Source of the DNA: an uncultured Blautia sp.
GTDB taxonomy: Bacteria; Bacillota; Clostridia; Lachnospirales; Lachnospiraceae
Reading direction: 5' to 3'
Length of the DNA stretch: 34,140 nucleotides
NCBI GenBank assembly: GCA_900539525.1
Contig: UQCM01000027.1
Location: forward strand, 1 to 34,140
The notes beneath the pieces were generated by a model that did no database searches, was not told the DNA's origin, and worked only from the letters and a program-made list of their open reading frames with translations. The translations under genes were made by a program, and so were the position numbers. Of the stretch, positions 1-7,312 are shown one piece after another; position 1 is the first letter of the stretch, and each line of letters starts with the position of its first letter.

Positions 1-345
1 TCAGAGTCCATTCGCAAAATCGCCTCTGCGAGGCTTTCCTTTTGCTCATGCAGGGTTCTCGCCCTATAGATTCACACGCCAGCCGGTTCGAGGTGTTTTT
101 TCTGTGCATAAAAGCAGATAAACCCCTCATAAATGAGGGGTTTTAGAACTGAAAACAGGTTCCCCGGAAGCAGTTCTGAAGCATCCTATTTACATACAGT
201 ATAAGCACTGCACCGCCCTCTGTCAATACATCCGGCTCCTCATTTGTTTCGCCTTATCATTTGTTCCTGCTTCTCCCGATTTTTATGTATCTTCCTCTTC
301 ATTCCGCTCACATAACACACCTCGAACCGGCCCTGAACAGTTTAC
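1..345. repeat. Intergenic repeat element, left end cut by window edge
   Basis: The window opens with TCAGAGTCCATTCGCAAAA, which matches the left end of the repeat family seen at 3369 and 18245. It closes at 334-345 with TGAACAGTTTAC, the expected opposite end. Inside, CCGGTTCGAGGTG (83-95) is perfectly inverted at 318-330. The family is defined by comparison within the window. This copy overlaps the last codons of the minus-strand membrane protein ending at 342. Apart from the hairpin at 120-144, nothing else was recognised in 1-341. Confidence 0.5.
120..144. terminator. Hairpin terminator
   Basis: AAACCCCTCAT and ATGAGGGGTTT form an 11-bp stem closed by two A residues. T-rich flanks suggest it can act in both directions. 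It lies downstream of the minus-strand gene that ends at 342. Confidence 0.65.
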
Positions 346-842
346 AAAATAAAGATCACATTCACCAGAAGCAGGATGCAGCTAAAGGGAAGACATACAC
401 CGATCTTCTCCCTGATCTGATCGTAGAGTGCAAAATAGATGATCGCTGCCTCCACCAGATTCGTTACTACTACCACGATTAAAAATGGAACTCTCTCGAT
501 CAGCAGTGTGCCCAGCAGAAATGCTACGATATACCCGGAACCCAGCGCCAGCCGCAGGCTTATATCTGTCACACTTACACGGGCAATAAAAAAGATCAGC
601 TTGTAAATGAGTATTCCTGTAATCCAGAAGAATACCATGACAGCCGCTGCCGGCAGAACCAGAAGGGTCAGAAGCTCCTCCTGTTTCGCCCCCGACTCTG
701 CAATCCTCGTCAGGATCATAGACTTCGTCTCTGTTTCAACCTGAAAATACCTTTCCAGAAAAATCAGAAATGCGGTAACACTTCCTGCAAATGATAAAAA
801 GACACCTAAAAATCCCGCAAATTTCTCCGTTCCCATCTTCAT
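342..842 (-). CDS. Small multi-spanning membrane protein, unknown function
   Basis: 166 residues with about four hydrophobic helices (roughly residues 8-30, 57-80, 95-115 and 118-137, with a short hydrophobic end at 150-166). There is no recognisable catalytic motif, and I do not recognise the family. The ATG at 842 is supported by GGAG seven bases upstream. The next gene upstream (883-1137, also a small membrane protein) ends 40 bp away on the same strand, so the two are probably co-transcribed. The final codons overlap the end of a dispersed intergenic repeat. Confidence 0.7.
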   Translation of the reverse strand: MKMGTEKFAGFLGVFLSFAGSVTAFLIFLERYFQVETETKSMILTRIAESGAKQEELLTLLVLPAAAVMVFFWITGILIYKLIFFIARVSVTDISLRLALGSGYIVAFLLGTLLIERVPFLIVVVVTNLVEAAIIYFALYDQIREKIGVCLPFSCILLLVNVIFIL

Positions 843-882
843 TCTCTTCTCCGTTTCTTAGAGTTGTTACATCTGTCTTCCT

Positions 883-1137
883 TTAACGTGGAATATGCGG
901 CCAGAGGCCCATGATTGCCTTTGCAGCAGCCAGAAACCCACAGGAAACCGCACCTACACCAGCCACAACGCCTATACCCGAAAGTATTCTGAAGACTTCC
1001 AGTCCGGCGTCCAGCATACGAACAAAACGTCCCGGTTCCAAAGGACCGCTGTAAAACCGCTGTGTTGCATTCGATGCTGCAAGAAACAAAACCAAAGCAG
1101 TCAGGGAGATGAGAATCATTACCATACTCTTTTTCAT
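883..1137 (-). CDS. Small two-helix membrane protein, unknown function
   Basis: 84 residues starting MKKSMVMILIS, with a signal-anchor-like first helix (residues 4-22) and a second glycine/alanine-rich helix near residues 50-74. The reading frame is open further upstream to 1335, but that extension is Arg/Cys-rich and crosses a hairpin. The start at 1137 has AGGAAG seven bases upstream, so I use it. It is followed by the 166-residue membrane protein on the same strand. Function is not recognised; size and topology recall holin-like or small accessory membrane proteins, but there is no motif to decide. Confidence 0.6.
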   Translation of the reverse strand: MKKSMVMILISLTALVLFLAASNATQRFYSGPLEPGRFVRMLDAGLEVFRILSGIGVVAGVGAVSCGFLAAAKAIMGLWPHIPR

Positions 1138-1239
1138 ATTCGTGCTTCCTTCCATTCTATGGAGCCGCCGCTTCACTCCGGTTATGTAAAGCGGAAATCC
1201 GCATTCCGCTTTGCTGCATGCTCCGTGACCAGTAACCAA

Positions 1240-1277
1240 AACCCCTGTAATCAGTCTATTCACTGAGTACAGGGGTT
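1240..1277 (-). terminator. Inverted repeat, probable terminator or leader hairpin
   Basis: AACCCCTGTA (1240-1249) is perfectly inverted at 1268-1277, and CAGT/ACTG pairs again inside. Read on the minus strand it ends in GGGGTTTTGG. It lies between the permease gene (ending at 1461) and the 84-residue membrane protein (starting at 1137), so it could end the permease transcript. The rest of 1138-1460 shows only a second small inverted repeat (AAGCGGA...TCCGCTT, about 1190-1212) and no convincing gene. Confidence 0.45.
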
Positions 1278-1460
1278 CTTTCGTACCTCTCGCATGCTTT
1301 CCTCTCCCGCCAGTAAAGGATCTGACAGGAAGCACATCACGTTTCTCTTTTGTTCTGACTTATTCTATCATAGGTCTGTCTTATTGTAAAGAGGACTCTT
1401 CCGGAAATCCTCCTGTCTCCAAAGCTTCAAATACACCCCGAAGCATTTCTAAATAGATCG

Positions 1461-3041
1461 TTATGCCCGGATCCTGAAAGTCTTTGGTGCCAGTTTATAA
1501 ACCAAAACACTTGCCACAATGCAATAAATCACACAGAATGCAATGGTCATCATGCCAAAGATCAACGTTGGCATTTTGACCTTCATCATCATATAGCAGA
1601 CGAAGTATGTTCCACCTGTCATAAGCTGATAAGTTCCGCTTTTCATCTCCGTCCCGGCGTTATAGGGCTGAAGCAGATAATACAGCATCAGATAATGAAC
1701 CGAGAAGAATATGCTCATTGCTGCCACTGACACGAACAGCACTACATAATTCAGTGGATGATCTGTACCGCCCGTTGCAAAAAGAAGCACTGCAAGCCCT
1801 GCGCCGGTTACGGATGAAGGCAATAAATTAACTTTTATGATTTCCCGCAGGCGGATCCAGAACAGTTTCAGTATATTCTTTGGCTGTTTATAAAAGGAAT
1901 AGGTCAGTAAACTGTGGTCGCAGTTGATAAAAAGTGCCTGGGTAAAGCCAGTGCCACGATTAATACCATACATGATAAAAAACATATACGGCAGACAGCT
2001 CATCAGCATCCCATTGAGATTGCTTTTGATCTCCGGCACAAATCTCAATGTGATCAAAACAATCGCTATCACCGCAAGAACTACTGCGGTAATTCTCTTA
2101 ACCGACTTCCAAAGCAATTTCTGATGCCGCTTGATAAACAACTCATTCAGATATTCAAAACCCTTACGGCTGCTTGTAATGCTCGTATCCGTGCTGATTC
2201 TCTTTCTGCTTTGATCCACCTGGATACTCTGTACGGTTGCGGGGTCTAGAACGACCGCATCTACAAGCAGCTCCTTATACATCGGACGGTAGTAAGCAAA
2301 AGTCAGTATCTTATGTAAGGACAATAAACCGAGAAGGATACCGACAAACATAACGGTCACCGACACAAACTCCGGTATCATAAAGCCGATTGCGGGAAGA
2401 CCGTATGCAGTACCAATAAGAAGCAAAAATATCATCCAGTTCAGCTTACTCAGCTTATTCTCGTTATTGACAGTCCCGTGCTTTTCATAAGCTATGAGCT
2501 GCCCGGCAGCGTATGCCATTTTGACTCCCGCCACAAAAAGCGGAACGAGCAGACATTGCCACGCCGACAGCCCCATCGGAAGGCCAAACACAAAAGCACA
2601 AAGCGTAAATCCTGCAATTACTTTCAAAATCGAGTAGAAATAATTGATAAGGGTAAATTCCCGTGCCTTCATCCCGAGAAGAATCATAGCATAATACTTA
2701 TCCTTTGTAGGATTGAATATGTAAGTATTTGCCGCTGCACCAATGATAGAGAGGATAAGAAGCAGATGCAGAACCATCTGTGCTCCTGCCTCTTTCGGTA
2801 CATCAAGTATTGCAGCAGCACCCACGATCATTATAAGAAAATAGAGTATCTTGCCGAGAAACACCGTCAGGATTTCCCAGATCACTGACAGTATATTGGC
2901 AAATATCTTGAATCCCTGCATCTGATATACAGTAGCCGGAATGAGCCTTTTTATCAGCGGAATCTGCCTGATGGAATACAGGATGCTGTTTACGCGATAA
3001 GTGTTTTTCAGTGCAAAGGATAATCGAAGTGTTTTAATCAT
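1461..3041 (-). CDS. ABC-2-like multi-spanning permease
   Basis: 526 residues dominated by hydrophobic segments, with long cytoplasmic stretches near residues 265-320. This resembles the large permease subunits that accompany a single ATP-binding protein in Firmicute exporters. ATG 3041 is chosen because AGGGAGGA lies 5-12 bases upstream; the in-frame start at 3065 lies inside the preceding gene. The first codons overlap the end of the ATPase gene (ATGATTAA), the usual sign of translational coupling. That ATPase is internally deleted (3034-3273), so this permease may be an orphan without an energising partner. The substrate cannot be deduced. Confidence 0.7.
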   Translation of the reverse strand: MIKTLRLSFALKNTYRVNSILYSIRQIPLIKRLIPATVYQMQGFKIFANILSVIWEILTVFLGKILYFLIMIVGAAAILDVPKEAGAQMVLHLLLILSIIGAAANTYIFNPTKDKYYAMILLGMKAREFTLINYFYSILKVIAGFTLCAFVFGLPMGLSAWQCLLVPLFVAGVKMAYAAGQLIAYEKHGTVNNENKLSKLNWMIFLLLIGTAYGLPAIGFMIPEFVSVTVMFVGILLGLLSLHKILTFAYYRPMYKELLVDAVVLDPATVQSIQVDQSRKRISTDTSITSSRKGFEYLNELFIKRHQKLLWKSVKRITAVVLAVIAIVLITLRFVPEIKSNLNGMLMSCLPYMFFIMYGINRGTGFTQALFINCDHSLLTYSFYKQPKNILKLFWIRLREIIKVNLLPSSVTGAGLAVLLFATGGTDHPLNYVVLFVSVAAMSIFFSVHYLMLYYLLQPYNAGTEMKSGTYQLMTGGTYFVCYMMMKVKMPTLIFGMMTIAFCVIYCIVASVLVYKLAPKTFRIRA

Positions 3042-3273
3042 TATCTTCCTCCCTGAGAACCGCAATGATCTTCTCTTTGAACTCTTTACTGTCCAGATTG
3101 GATTTATCTACGGTTTCAAGCTCTCCGTGGCTCAACAGCACGATCTCGTCACAAAGATCTAATGCCAGATCCATAATGTGCGTAGAGAAGATAATGATTC
3201 GTCCGTCTTTCAACGAACGGAGAAGCTGCTTTTTATCATAGCTCTTCGACAAATGTTCAATCGTAAATTTCAT
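3034..3273 (-). pseudogene. ABC transporter ATP-binding protein with an internal deletion
   Basis: The 79-residue frame starts as a normal ABC ATPase (MKFTIEHLSKSYDKK) and then jumps directly to the region after Walker B (GRIIIFSTHIMDLALD, with the switch histidine, then DEIVLLSHGE). The Walker A loop, Q-loop, ABC signature and Walker B, about 150 residues in a normal protein of about 230, are missing. The reading frame is kept across the join. GGAG eight bases before ATG 3273 and the overlap with the permease gene are preserved, so translation could still couple to the permease. The product cannot bind or hydrolyse ATP. Confidence 0.8.
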
Positions 3274-3329
3274 TTTCTTTTCTCCATAAACTACTTTCTT
3301 AATGACTATCTCCGTACTCCTATTCTATC

Positions 3330-3364
3330 ATTATATTTCTCGGATTCTGTTCTTATGATAAGAA
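3330..3364 (-). promoter_or_regulatory. Possible promoter and palindromic operator of the exporter genes
   Basis: On the minus strand a TATAAT hexamer lies at 3330-3335. The palindrome TTCTTATGATAAGAA (3350-3364) covers the place where the -35 box would fall (a weak TCATAA at 3353-3358). The arrangement suggests a repressor site; no regulator gene is adjacent. Confidence 0.35.
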
Positions 3365-3368
3365 ATAT

Positions 3369-3431
3369 GTAACTGTTCAGAGACAGAAAGTCTCGAAGAA
3401 GCGGTTTTGCGAATGGGCTCTGAACAGTTAC
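3369..3431. repeat. Short palindromic intergenic repeat, complete copy
   Basis: GTAACTGTTCAGAG (3369-3382) is perfectly inverted at 3418-3431. Inside, GAAGCGGTTTTGCGAATGG matches the inner part of the copies at 1 and 18245. It codes for nothing recognisable and looks like a small non-autonomous palindromic element. Its right arm runs to within six bases of the likely start of the hydrolase gene. Confidence 0.7.
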
Positions 3432-3436
3432 AAAAA

Positions 3437-4519
3437 ATGAAAAAAGCAAAATCTAAAAAGAAAAAGATTCTCATTATTGTATTGTGTATTGTGGCTATAC
3501 TAATGATTGTTGGCGATTGGGTATTGTCTGTGATGATATACAACGAGAATTTTAATCAGCGTTTTGAAAGTTATGAGCCGCTAATGTTGTATGTAGATGA
3601 TTTTGATGGATTACAGCGTACAAAATATGAATTTTCTTCCGATAAAGGACAGAAACTTACAGGATACATGTATAGTGCTGGAGAAAATCAGCGTGGTATT
3701 ATTGTAATTGCACATGGTTTTGGTGGGGGCGGACATAATTCTTATATGGACTGTGCGAATTATTTTGCCCAACACGGCTACTATGTTTTTGCCTATGATG
3801 CGACAGGAAATGATGAAAGCGAGGGGGAAGGAGTTGGAGGACTTCCACAGGGAGTTATTGACCTTGACTACGCAATATCATTTGTTGAAGAGAGTGGGAA
3901 TTTTCCTGAACTGCCCATAGTTCTATTTGGACACAGTTGGGGAGGCTACAGCGTTTGTAGTGTACTTACATATCATCCGGAAGTAAAAGCTGTTATAGAG
4001 TGTTCAGGTTTTAACAGTTCATCAGATATGTTTGAAGCGGAAGGGAAAAAACAGGCAGGAGATGGTATCTATTTGATAATGCCATTTGTGAAACTGCACG
4101 AACGCATAAAATATGGTAACTATGCTTCAAACACTGCACTGGATGGATTTTCAGCAACCACTGCAGCTGTTATGGTTGTGCATAGCTCAGATGACAATGT
4201 TGTTCCAACCGAGTATGGACACGACATCTATTATGAAAAATACAAGGATGATCCCCGTTTTAGCTTTATTCGTCTTGAGGATAAAGGACATAACTATGTT
4301 TACGATGATGATACCTATGTTAATGAATTTAATGCAGAATTTGATAAATGGATTGAAACGCTTGATTACGACCATACCGCTGCCGAAAACAAAGAAAGAT
4401 TTTCAGAGGACAAAGCTGACTATATACACAATAATCTTGATCGTGATAAGTGGTGTCATATGTTAAATTCAGAATTGTTTGAAGATTTTATGGATTTTTA
4501 TGATAAAAACTTGAATTAG
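3437..4519 (+). CDS. Membrane-anchored alpha/beta hydrolase
   Basis: 360 residues from ATG 3437 (MKKAKSKKKK), with a basic N-terminus and one membrane anchor at about residues 11-34. The hydrolase core shows the oxyanion-side HGFGGGG motif near residue 93 and the nucleophile elbow GHSWGG with Ser167. Probable acid Asp253 lies in SSDDNVVP, and probable catalytic His285 in KGHNYV. This fits the serine aminopeptidase/lysophospholipase-like (Hydrolase_4) group facing the cell exterior; the substrate is unknown. An in-frame ATG at 3407 would lie inside the palindromic repeat. Neither start has a good Shine-Dalgarno, so the element may have displaced the original signal. No operon partner is evident; the next gene is a remnant. 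Confidence 0.75.
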   Translation: MKKAKSKKKKILIIVLCIVAILMIVGDWVLSVMIYNENFNQRFESYEPLMLYVDDFDGLQRTKYEFSSDKGQKLTGYMYSAGENQRGIIVIAHGFGGGGHNSYMDCANYFAQHGYYVFAYDATGNDESEGEGVGGLPQGVIDLDYAISFVEESGNFPELPIVLFGHSWGGYSVCSVLTYHPEVKAVIECSGFNSSSDMFEAEGKKQAGDGIYLIMPFVKLHERIKYGNYASNTALDGFSATTAAVMVVHSSDDNVVPTEYGHDIYYEKYKDDPRFSFIRLEDKGHNYVYDDDTYVNEFNAEFDKWIETLDYDHTAAENKERFSEDKADYIHNNLDRDKWCHMLNSELFEDFMDFYDKNLN

Positions 4520-4556
4520 TCAGATTTGCATTTTTCGTTGAAAGGATAGTATTAAA

Positions 4557-4872
4557 TTGAAAAAAAAATATAAGTTTTGCTTTAATATATGCAGCCTTTT
4601 GCTTTTCCTAATAATTATGCTTCCCAATTTCATATGGTTTGCTATTCCTGCACCAAATGATATTCTGCGAGCAGATTCCGTTACGCCCATAGTTGATGCT
4701 ATCGGGAGCTTTTGCCAGATATTTTTTATAATAGCTCTTTGTATTTTACAGAGGAAAAGCACACCTAAAATTTTTCCTTGCAATAGATAGAAAAAATGGG
4801 ATTGCTTTAATACCTGCTATTTGTTTCACTATTTGCCATATAACTTACGCCGTAATCAATTACATAATCTAA
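4557..4872 (+). pseudogene. Remnant of a small membrane-protein gene (internal deletion and frameshift)
   Basis: A TTG start at 4557 with AAAGGAT upstream opens a frame with two hydrophobic helices (ICSLLLFLIIMLPNFIWF and a second near residues 45-62). It stops at 4788-4790. The +1 frame carries on without a stop as AIDRKNGIALIPAICF... to TAA at 4870-4872 and reads like the natural hydrophobic C-terminus of the same kind of protein. Known relatives as I recall them are about 150 residues, so the middle appears to be missing and the frame broken near 4750-4775. Function of the family is unknown. Confidence 0.55.
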
Positions 4873-4919
4873 ATTTCTAATCATCATAAAAACTGCAAGC
4901 ATTTTGCAAGCACAGAAAA

Positions 4920-4957
4920 CGGGAAGCCTTGATTTATAAGGCTTCCCGCTGTTTTTT
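4920..4957. terminator. Bidirectional terminator between convergent genes
   Basis: CGGGAAGCCTT (4920-4930) pairs with AAGGCTTCCCG (4938-4948), an 11-bp perfect stem, followed by CTGTTTTTTT on the plus strand and an A-rich left flank. It separates the plus-strand remnant from the minus-strand metal/redox genes. Confidence 0.85.
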
Positions 4958-4960
4958 TCA

Positions 4961-5329
4961 TCATTCAAACTCCAGTTTATCTTTCAGTTGGAGTACCTTT
5001 TTCTCAATCTGCCGGATTGCTTCCACAAACACCTCATCCGATTGCCCGCTGGGGTCATCCAGTCCCCAGTTCTCTGCATATTGGCTGGGAACATTCGGGC
5101 AGCTTACATTGCAGCCCATGAAGATCACTACATCCGGTGCCAGCCTTTTCCCCAACGCTTCTGCTATCTGGCTACGACAGGAATTATGGACACAGCCAGT
5201 TCCATAAACTACTTTCGGTTTTCCGGTTTCTGTGTCAGGTTTATAGACACCATGTCTGCACATGTCATTGCACGCCATACAACCCACACATTTATCATAA
5301 TCAATAACTGGATACCATCCCTTGCTCAT
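4961..5329 (-). CDS. Chimera: ferredoxin N-terminus joined to a shortened arsenate reductase (ArsC)
   Basis: 122 residues. Residues 1-45 are the start of a small ferredoxin: KGWYPVIDYDKC, then CVGCMACNDMC with four cluster cysteines at 14, 17, 20 and 24. At residue 46 the protein becomes ArsC of the low-molecular-weight phosphatase fold, with its CX5R loop (Cys46 to Arg52, CVHNSCR) and the helix SQIAEALGK. It then jumps to the C-terminal part (DVVIFMGCNVSCP, then WGLDDPSG, to the end). About 50-60 residues of a normal ArsC (about 135) are absent between RLAP and DVV. The join at CVHN coincides with a point where ferredoxins of this type have GCVHxC, so short homology may have driven it. ATG 5329 has GAGGTGA upstream. 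Activity is doubtful. Confidence 0.7.
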   Translation of the reverse strand: MSKGWYPVIDYDKCVGCMACNDMCRHGVYKPDTETGKPKVVYGTGCVHNSCRSQIAEALGKRLAPDVVIFMGCNVSCPNVPSQYAENWGLDDPSGQSDEVFVEAIRQIEKKVLQLKDKLEFE

Positions 5330-5351
5330 ATAGTCACCTCATCATTTGTAA

Positions 5352-5690
5352 TTACAATTCCAGCATCTTATCACCTTTTACCTGATCTGAACTCCACGCT
5401 ATCAGCGCAAAATGACCATCTGTATGCCGGGCAACTTCATTGATCCATTCTACTTCATTACTGGCTTTGGTTTTCAGCAATGTATTTTCTGGATTTATCT
5501 GGTAGAAGGATTGATTGACAACACACCATTTGGCATAGATTTCAGCCCTGTTTAAATCACCTTCCTTCCTGATATTTTTTCAGTTCCTCATGCTCGTCAA
5601 TATGACTCATAGTAATGTTCGCAACCTGCCTTGTTGCTTTATTGGTTAACTGCATAGAGAAAACATCCTGCAGAGTGAAATTGAATCGAC
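5352..5690 (-). pseudogene. Frameshifted gene of unknown function
   Basis: Two overlapping minus frames read like one protein. The first can start at ATG 5655 (MQLTNKATRQVANITMSH) and ends at TGA 5557-5559 after ELKKYQEGR. The second has no start codon at its head, begins DLNRAEIYAKWCVVNQ and ends at TAA 5352-5354 after GDKMLEL. The break lies in a tandem GGAA repeat (AGGAAGGAAGG, 5560-5570). Removing one 4-base unit joins the frames as KKYQEG-DLNRAEIY, about 97 residues. Open sequence also extends upstream of 5655 into the end of the thioredoxin gene, so the 5' part may be lost. I do not recognise the protein. Confidence 0.5.
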
Positions 5691-6068
5691 TTAATACCCC
5701 AGCTTATGCAGCAACTTTTCTACATCGGCTGCTTTCAGCACTTTTCCCATAGAGACTACTTTCTCATTAACCACCAGAGCAGGCATAGACATAACTCCAT
5801 ATCCCATGATCTTTTCCATATCTGTAACATATTCCGATTCAATGCCAAGCCCCATCTGCTTCACCGCAGTCTTCGTGCTTTCCAATAACGCATGGCAGTT
5901 TTTACAGCCGCTTCCCAGAACCTTGATGCTGATGATGCCATCCACTGTCCCGCCACAGCAGGCACCATCCATGCTTTTTGCTTCATAAGACTCACAAGCT
6001 CCATTACAGCAGCATGCTGGCGTCTTCTCTTCTTCCTCTTTCTTCTTACCAAATCCAAATAAACCCAT
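5691..6068 (-). CDS. Small thioredoxin-like protein with Cys-rich leader
   Basis: 125 residues. A short glycine/lysine/glutamate-rich head is followed by a cysteine-rich stretch (CCCNGAC at 19-25 and ACC at 36-38). Residues 45-125 are a small thioredoxin fold with active site GCKNC (Cys55, Cys58) and the cis-proline loop MSMPALVVN, as in the redox-active disulfide protein 2 (Thioredoxin_3) group. These often sit beside DUF318/ArsP permeases and ArsR regulators, as here. A role in delivering or reducing metal(loid) substrates for the permease is inferred. AAGGAG lies upstream of ATG 6068. The extra cysteines may bind metal. Confidence 0.8.
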   Translation of the reverse strand: MGLFGFGKKKEEEEKTPACCCNGACESYEAKSMDGACCGGTVDGIISIKVLGSGCKNCHALLESTKTAVKQMGLGIESEYVTDMEKIMGYGVMSMPALVVNEKVVSMGKVLKAADVEKLLHKLGY

Positions 6069-6089
6069 AACAATTCTCCTTTCAAAATT

Positions 6090-6194
6090 TTAGTTTAAGT
6101 GCTTATTGTAAACACCATGAGGGCAGAAATTCACGCAGGCTCCACACTCCACGCAGGATAAAATATCAACTACGGGATACCATTTCTTTGCCAT
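6090..6194 (-). pseudogene. Truncated ferredoxin (first cluster motif only)
   Basis: A 34-residue frame with a good site (AAGGATG) before ATG 6194 reads MAKKWYPVVDILSC and continues through CVECGACVNFCPHGVY, the first 4Fe-4S motif. It then stops with NKHLN. Intact relatives go on to a second GCV...CxGC...C motif, absent here. It is the second ferredoxin start in this cluster, after the one fused to ArsC at 4961. It lies 13 bp after the permease gene and 21 bp before the thioredoxin gene, so it is transcribed with them if expressed. Confidence 0.65.
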
Positions 6195-6207
6195 ATCTAC
6201 ATCCTTC

Positions 6208-7224
6208 TTATATCAGCATATATTGAAACACATTGAACAGATAACCAACTATGATAATTCCTATGGTACAGATTGCAATGAAGATTCCGAGCAGTTTCGG
6301 TTTCACAGCCTTCTTCAGCATAATCATAGATGGCAGGCTCAGCGTTGTAACAGCCATCATAAAACTGAGGATCGTACCAAGCTGTGCGCCTTTTGCAAGC
6401 AAAGCTTCCGCAACAGGAATTGTTCCAAAAATATCAGCATACATCGGAACACCAACCAGAACAGCCAGCACGACACCAAAGGGATTGTTACTGCCAAGGA
6501 CTGTCTGAATCCATTCTTCCGGAATCCAGTTGTGGATTACAGCACCAATACCAACGCCAACTAGAATATAAGGAATTACCTTTTTGAAAGTTTCTGTTAC
6601 CTGTTCTTTTGCATAAACAAGGCGGTCTTTTACTGTCAGGTCTGGTGATTCAATGTCCACGCTTCCTTTGGCATTACGGATAAACTCTTCCACATAGTTT
6701 TCCATGTGCATCTTTTCTATCAGTGTGCCGCCAATGACTGCAATCACCAGTCCGACGATAACATATACCACAGCAACCCTGGCACCAAAAATGCTCATCA
6801 GCAGCACCAGGCTTCCCAGATCAACCATCGGAGAAGAAATCAGGAAAGAAAAGGTTACTCCAAGGGGCAGACCTGCACTGGTAAATCCGATAAACAGCGG
6901 AATGGACGAACACGAACAGAACGGTGTAACCGTGCCCAGCAGAGCAGAAATGATATTTGCCCAGATCCCTTTGAAGCGTCCCAGAATCTGTTTACTTCGT
7001 TCCGGTGGGAAGAAACTTTGAATATATGAAATGACAAAAATCAAGAAGCAGAGCAGTACTGTAATCTTTATCACATCATAGAGAAAAAACTGAATACTGC
7101 CACCCCATCGGGATGCGGTATCAAGTCCAACAGCAGAAAGGCCATTTCCAATTACAATGTTCAGCCACTTCATTCCAAGCACCTGGTCCTGTATAAACAT
7201 CCAGAAAGAATGTAAATCATCCAT
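6208..7224 (-). CDS. DUF318/UPF0718 permease, ArsP-like
   Basis: 338 residues from ATG 7224 (MDDLHSFWMF), chosen because AAAGGAGC lies eight bases upstream; the longer frame to 7278 crosses the operator. About eight to ten hydrophobic segments. The diagnostic loop TPFCSCSSIPLF has Cys103 and Cys105, followed by SAGLPLG and SSPMVD, as in the permease family containing ArsP. A second related half occurs near residues 210-290 (IPYILVGVGIG, VPMYADIFG). The likely role is export of a metal(loid) or its organic form, inferred from the family and from the adjacent ArsR, thioredoxin and ArsC remnant. Confidence 0.85.
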   Translation of the reverse strand: MDDLHSFWMFIQDQVLGMKWLNIVIGNGLSAVGLDTASRWGGSIQFFLYDVIKITVLLCFLIFVISYIQSFFPPERSKQILGRFKGIWANIISALLGTVTPFCSCSSIPLFIGFTSAGLPLGVTFSFLISSPMVDLGSLVLLMSIFGARVAVVYVIVGLVIAVIGGTLIEKMHMENYVEEFIRNAKGSVDIESPDLTVKDRLVYAKEQVTETFKKVIPYILVGVGIGAVIHNWIPEEWIQTVLGSNNPFGVVLAVLVGVPMYADIFGTIPVAEALLAKGAQLGTILSFMMAVTTLSLPSMIMLKKAVKPKLLGIFIAICTIGIIIVGYLFNVFQYMLI

Positions 7225-7242
7225 AAATATAGCTCCTTTCAA

Positions 7243-7258
7243 ATAGATAAATTCAAAA
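7243..7258 (-). promoter_or_regulatory. ArsR-type operator before the permease gene
   Basis: The minus strand reads TTTTGAATTTATCTAT here, 18 bases before the permease start. The identical 16-mer occurs at 7654-7669 upstream of arsR. The two copies are the only ones I found. They fit one repressor controlling both units. Confidence 0.6.
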
Positions 7259-7312
7259 TTGTCTAAATGTTGTCTCAAATAAAAGCCATCATTTCAGATG
7301 GCATTTATTTTA

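Noticed and set aside
261..482. Plus-strand ORF at the start of the window
   Set aside because: It lies in repeat sequence and opposite the minus-strand membrane-protein gene.
895..1266. Plus-strand ORF opposite the 84-residue membrane protein
   Set aside because: Cys/His/Gln-rich shadow composition and no ribosome site; the opposite strand has a good one.
1381..1475. Open minus frame after the permease (ITIYLEMLRGVFEALETGG..., stop at 1381-1383)
   Set aside because: It could be the tail of a lost gene, but it is only about 30 codons with no start signal and overlaps the permease end.
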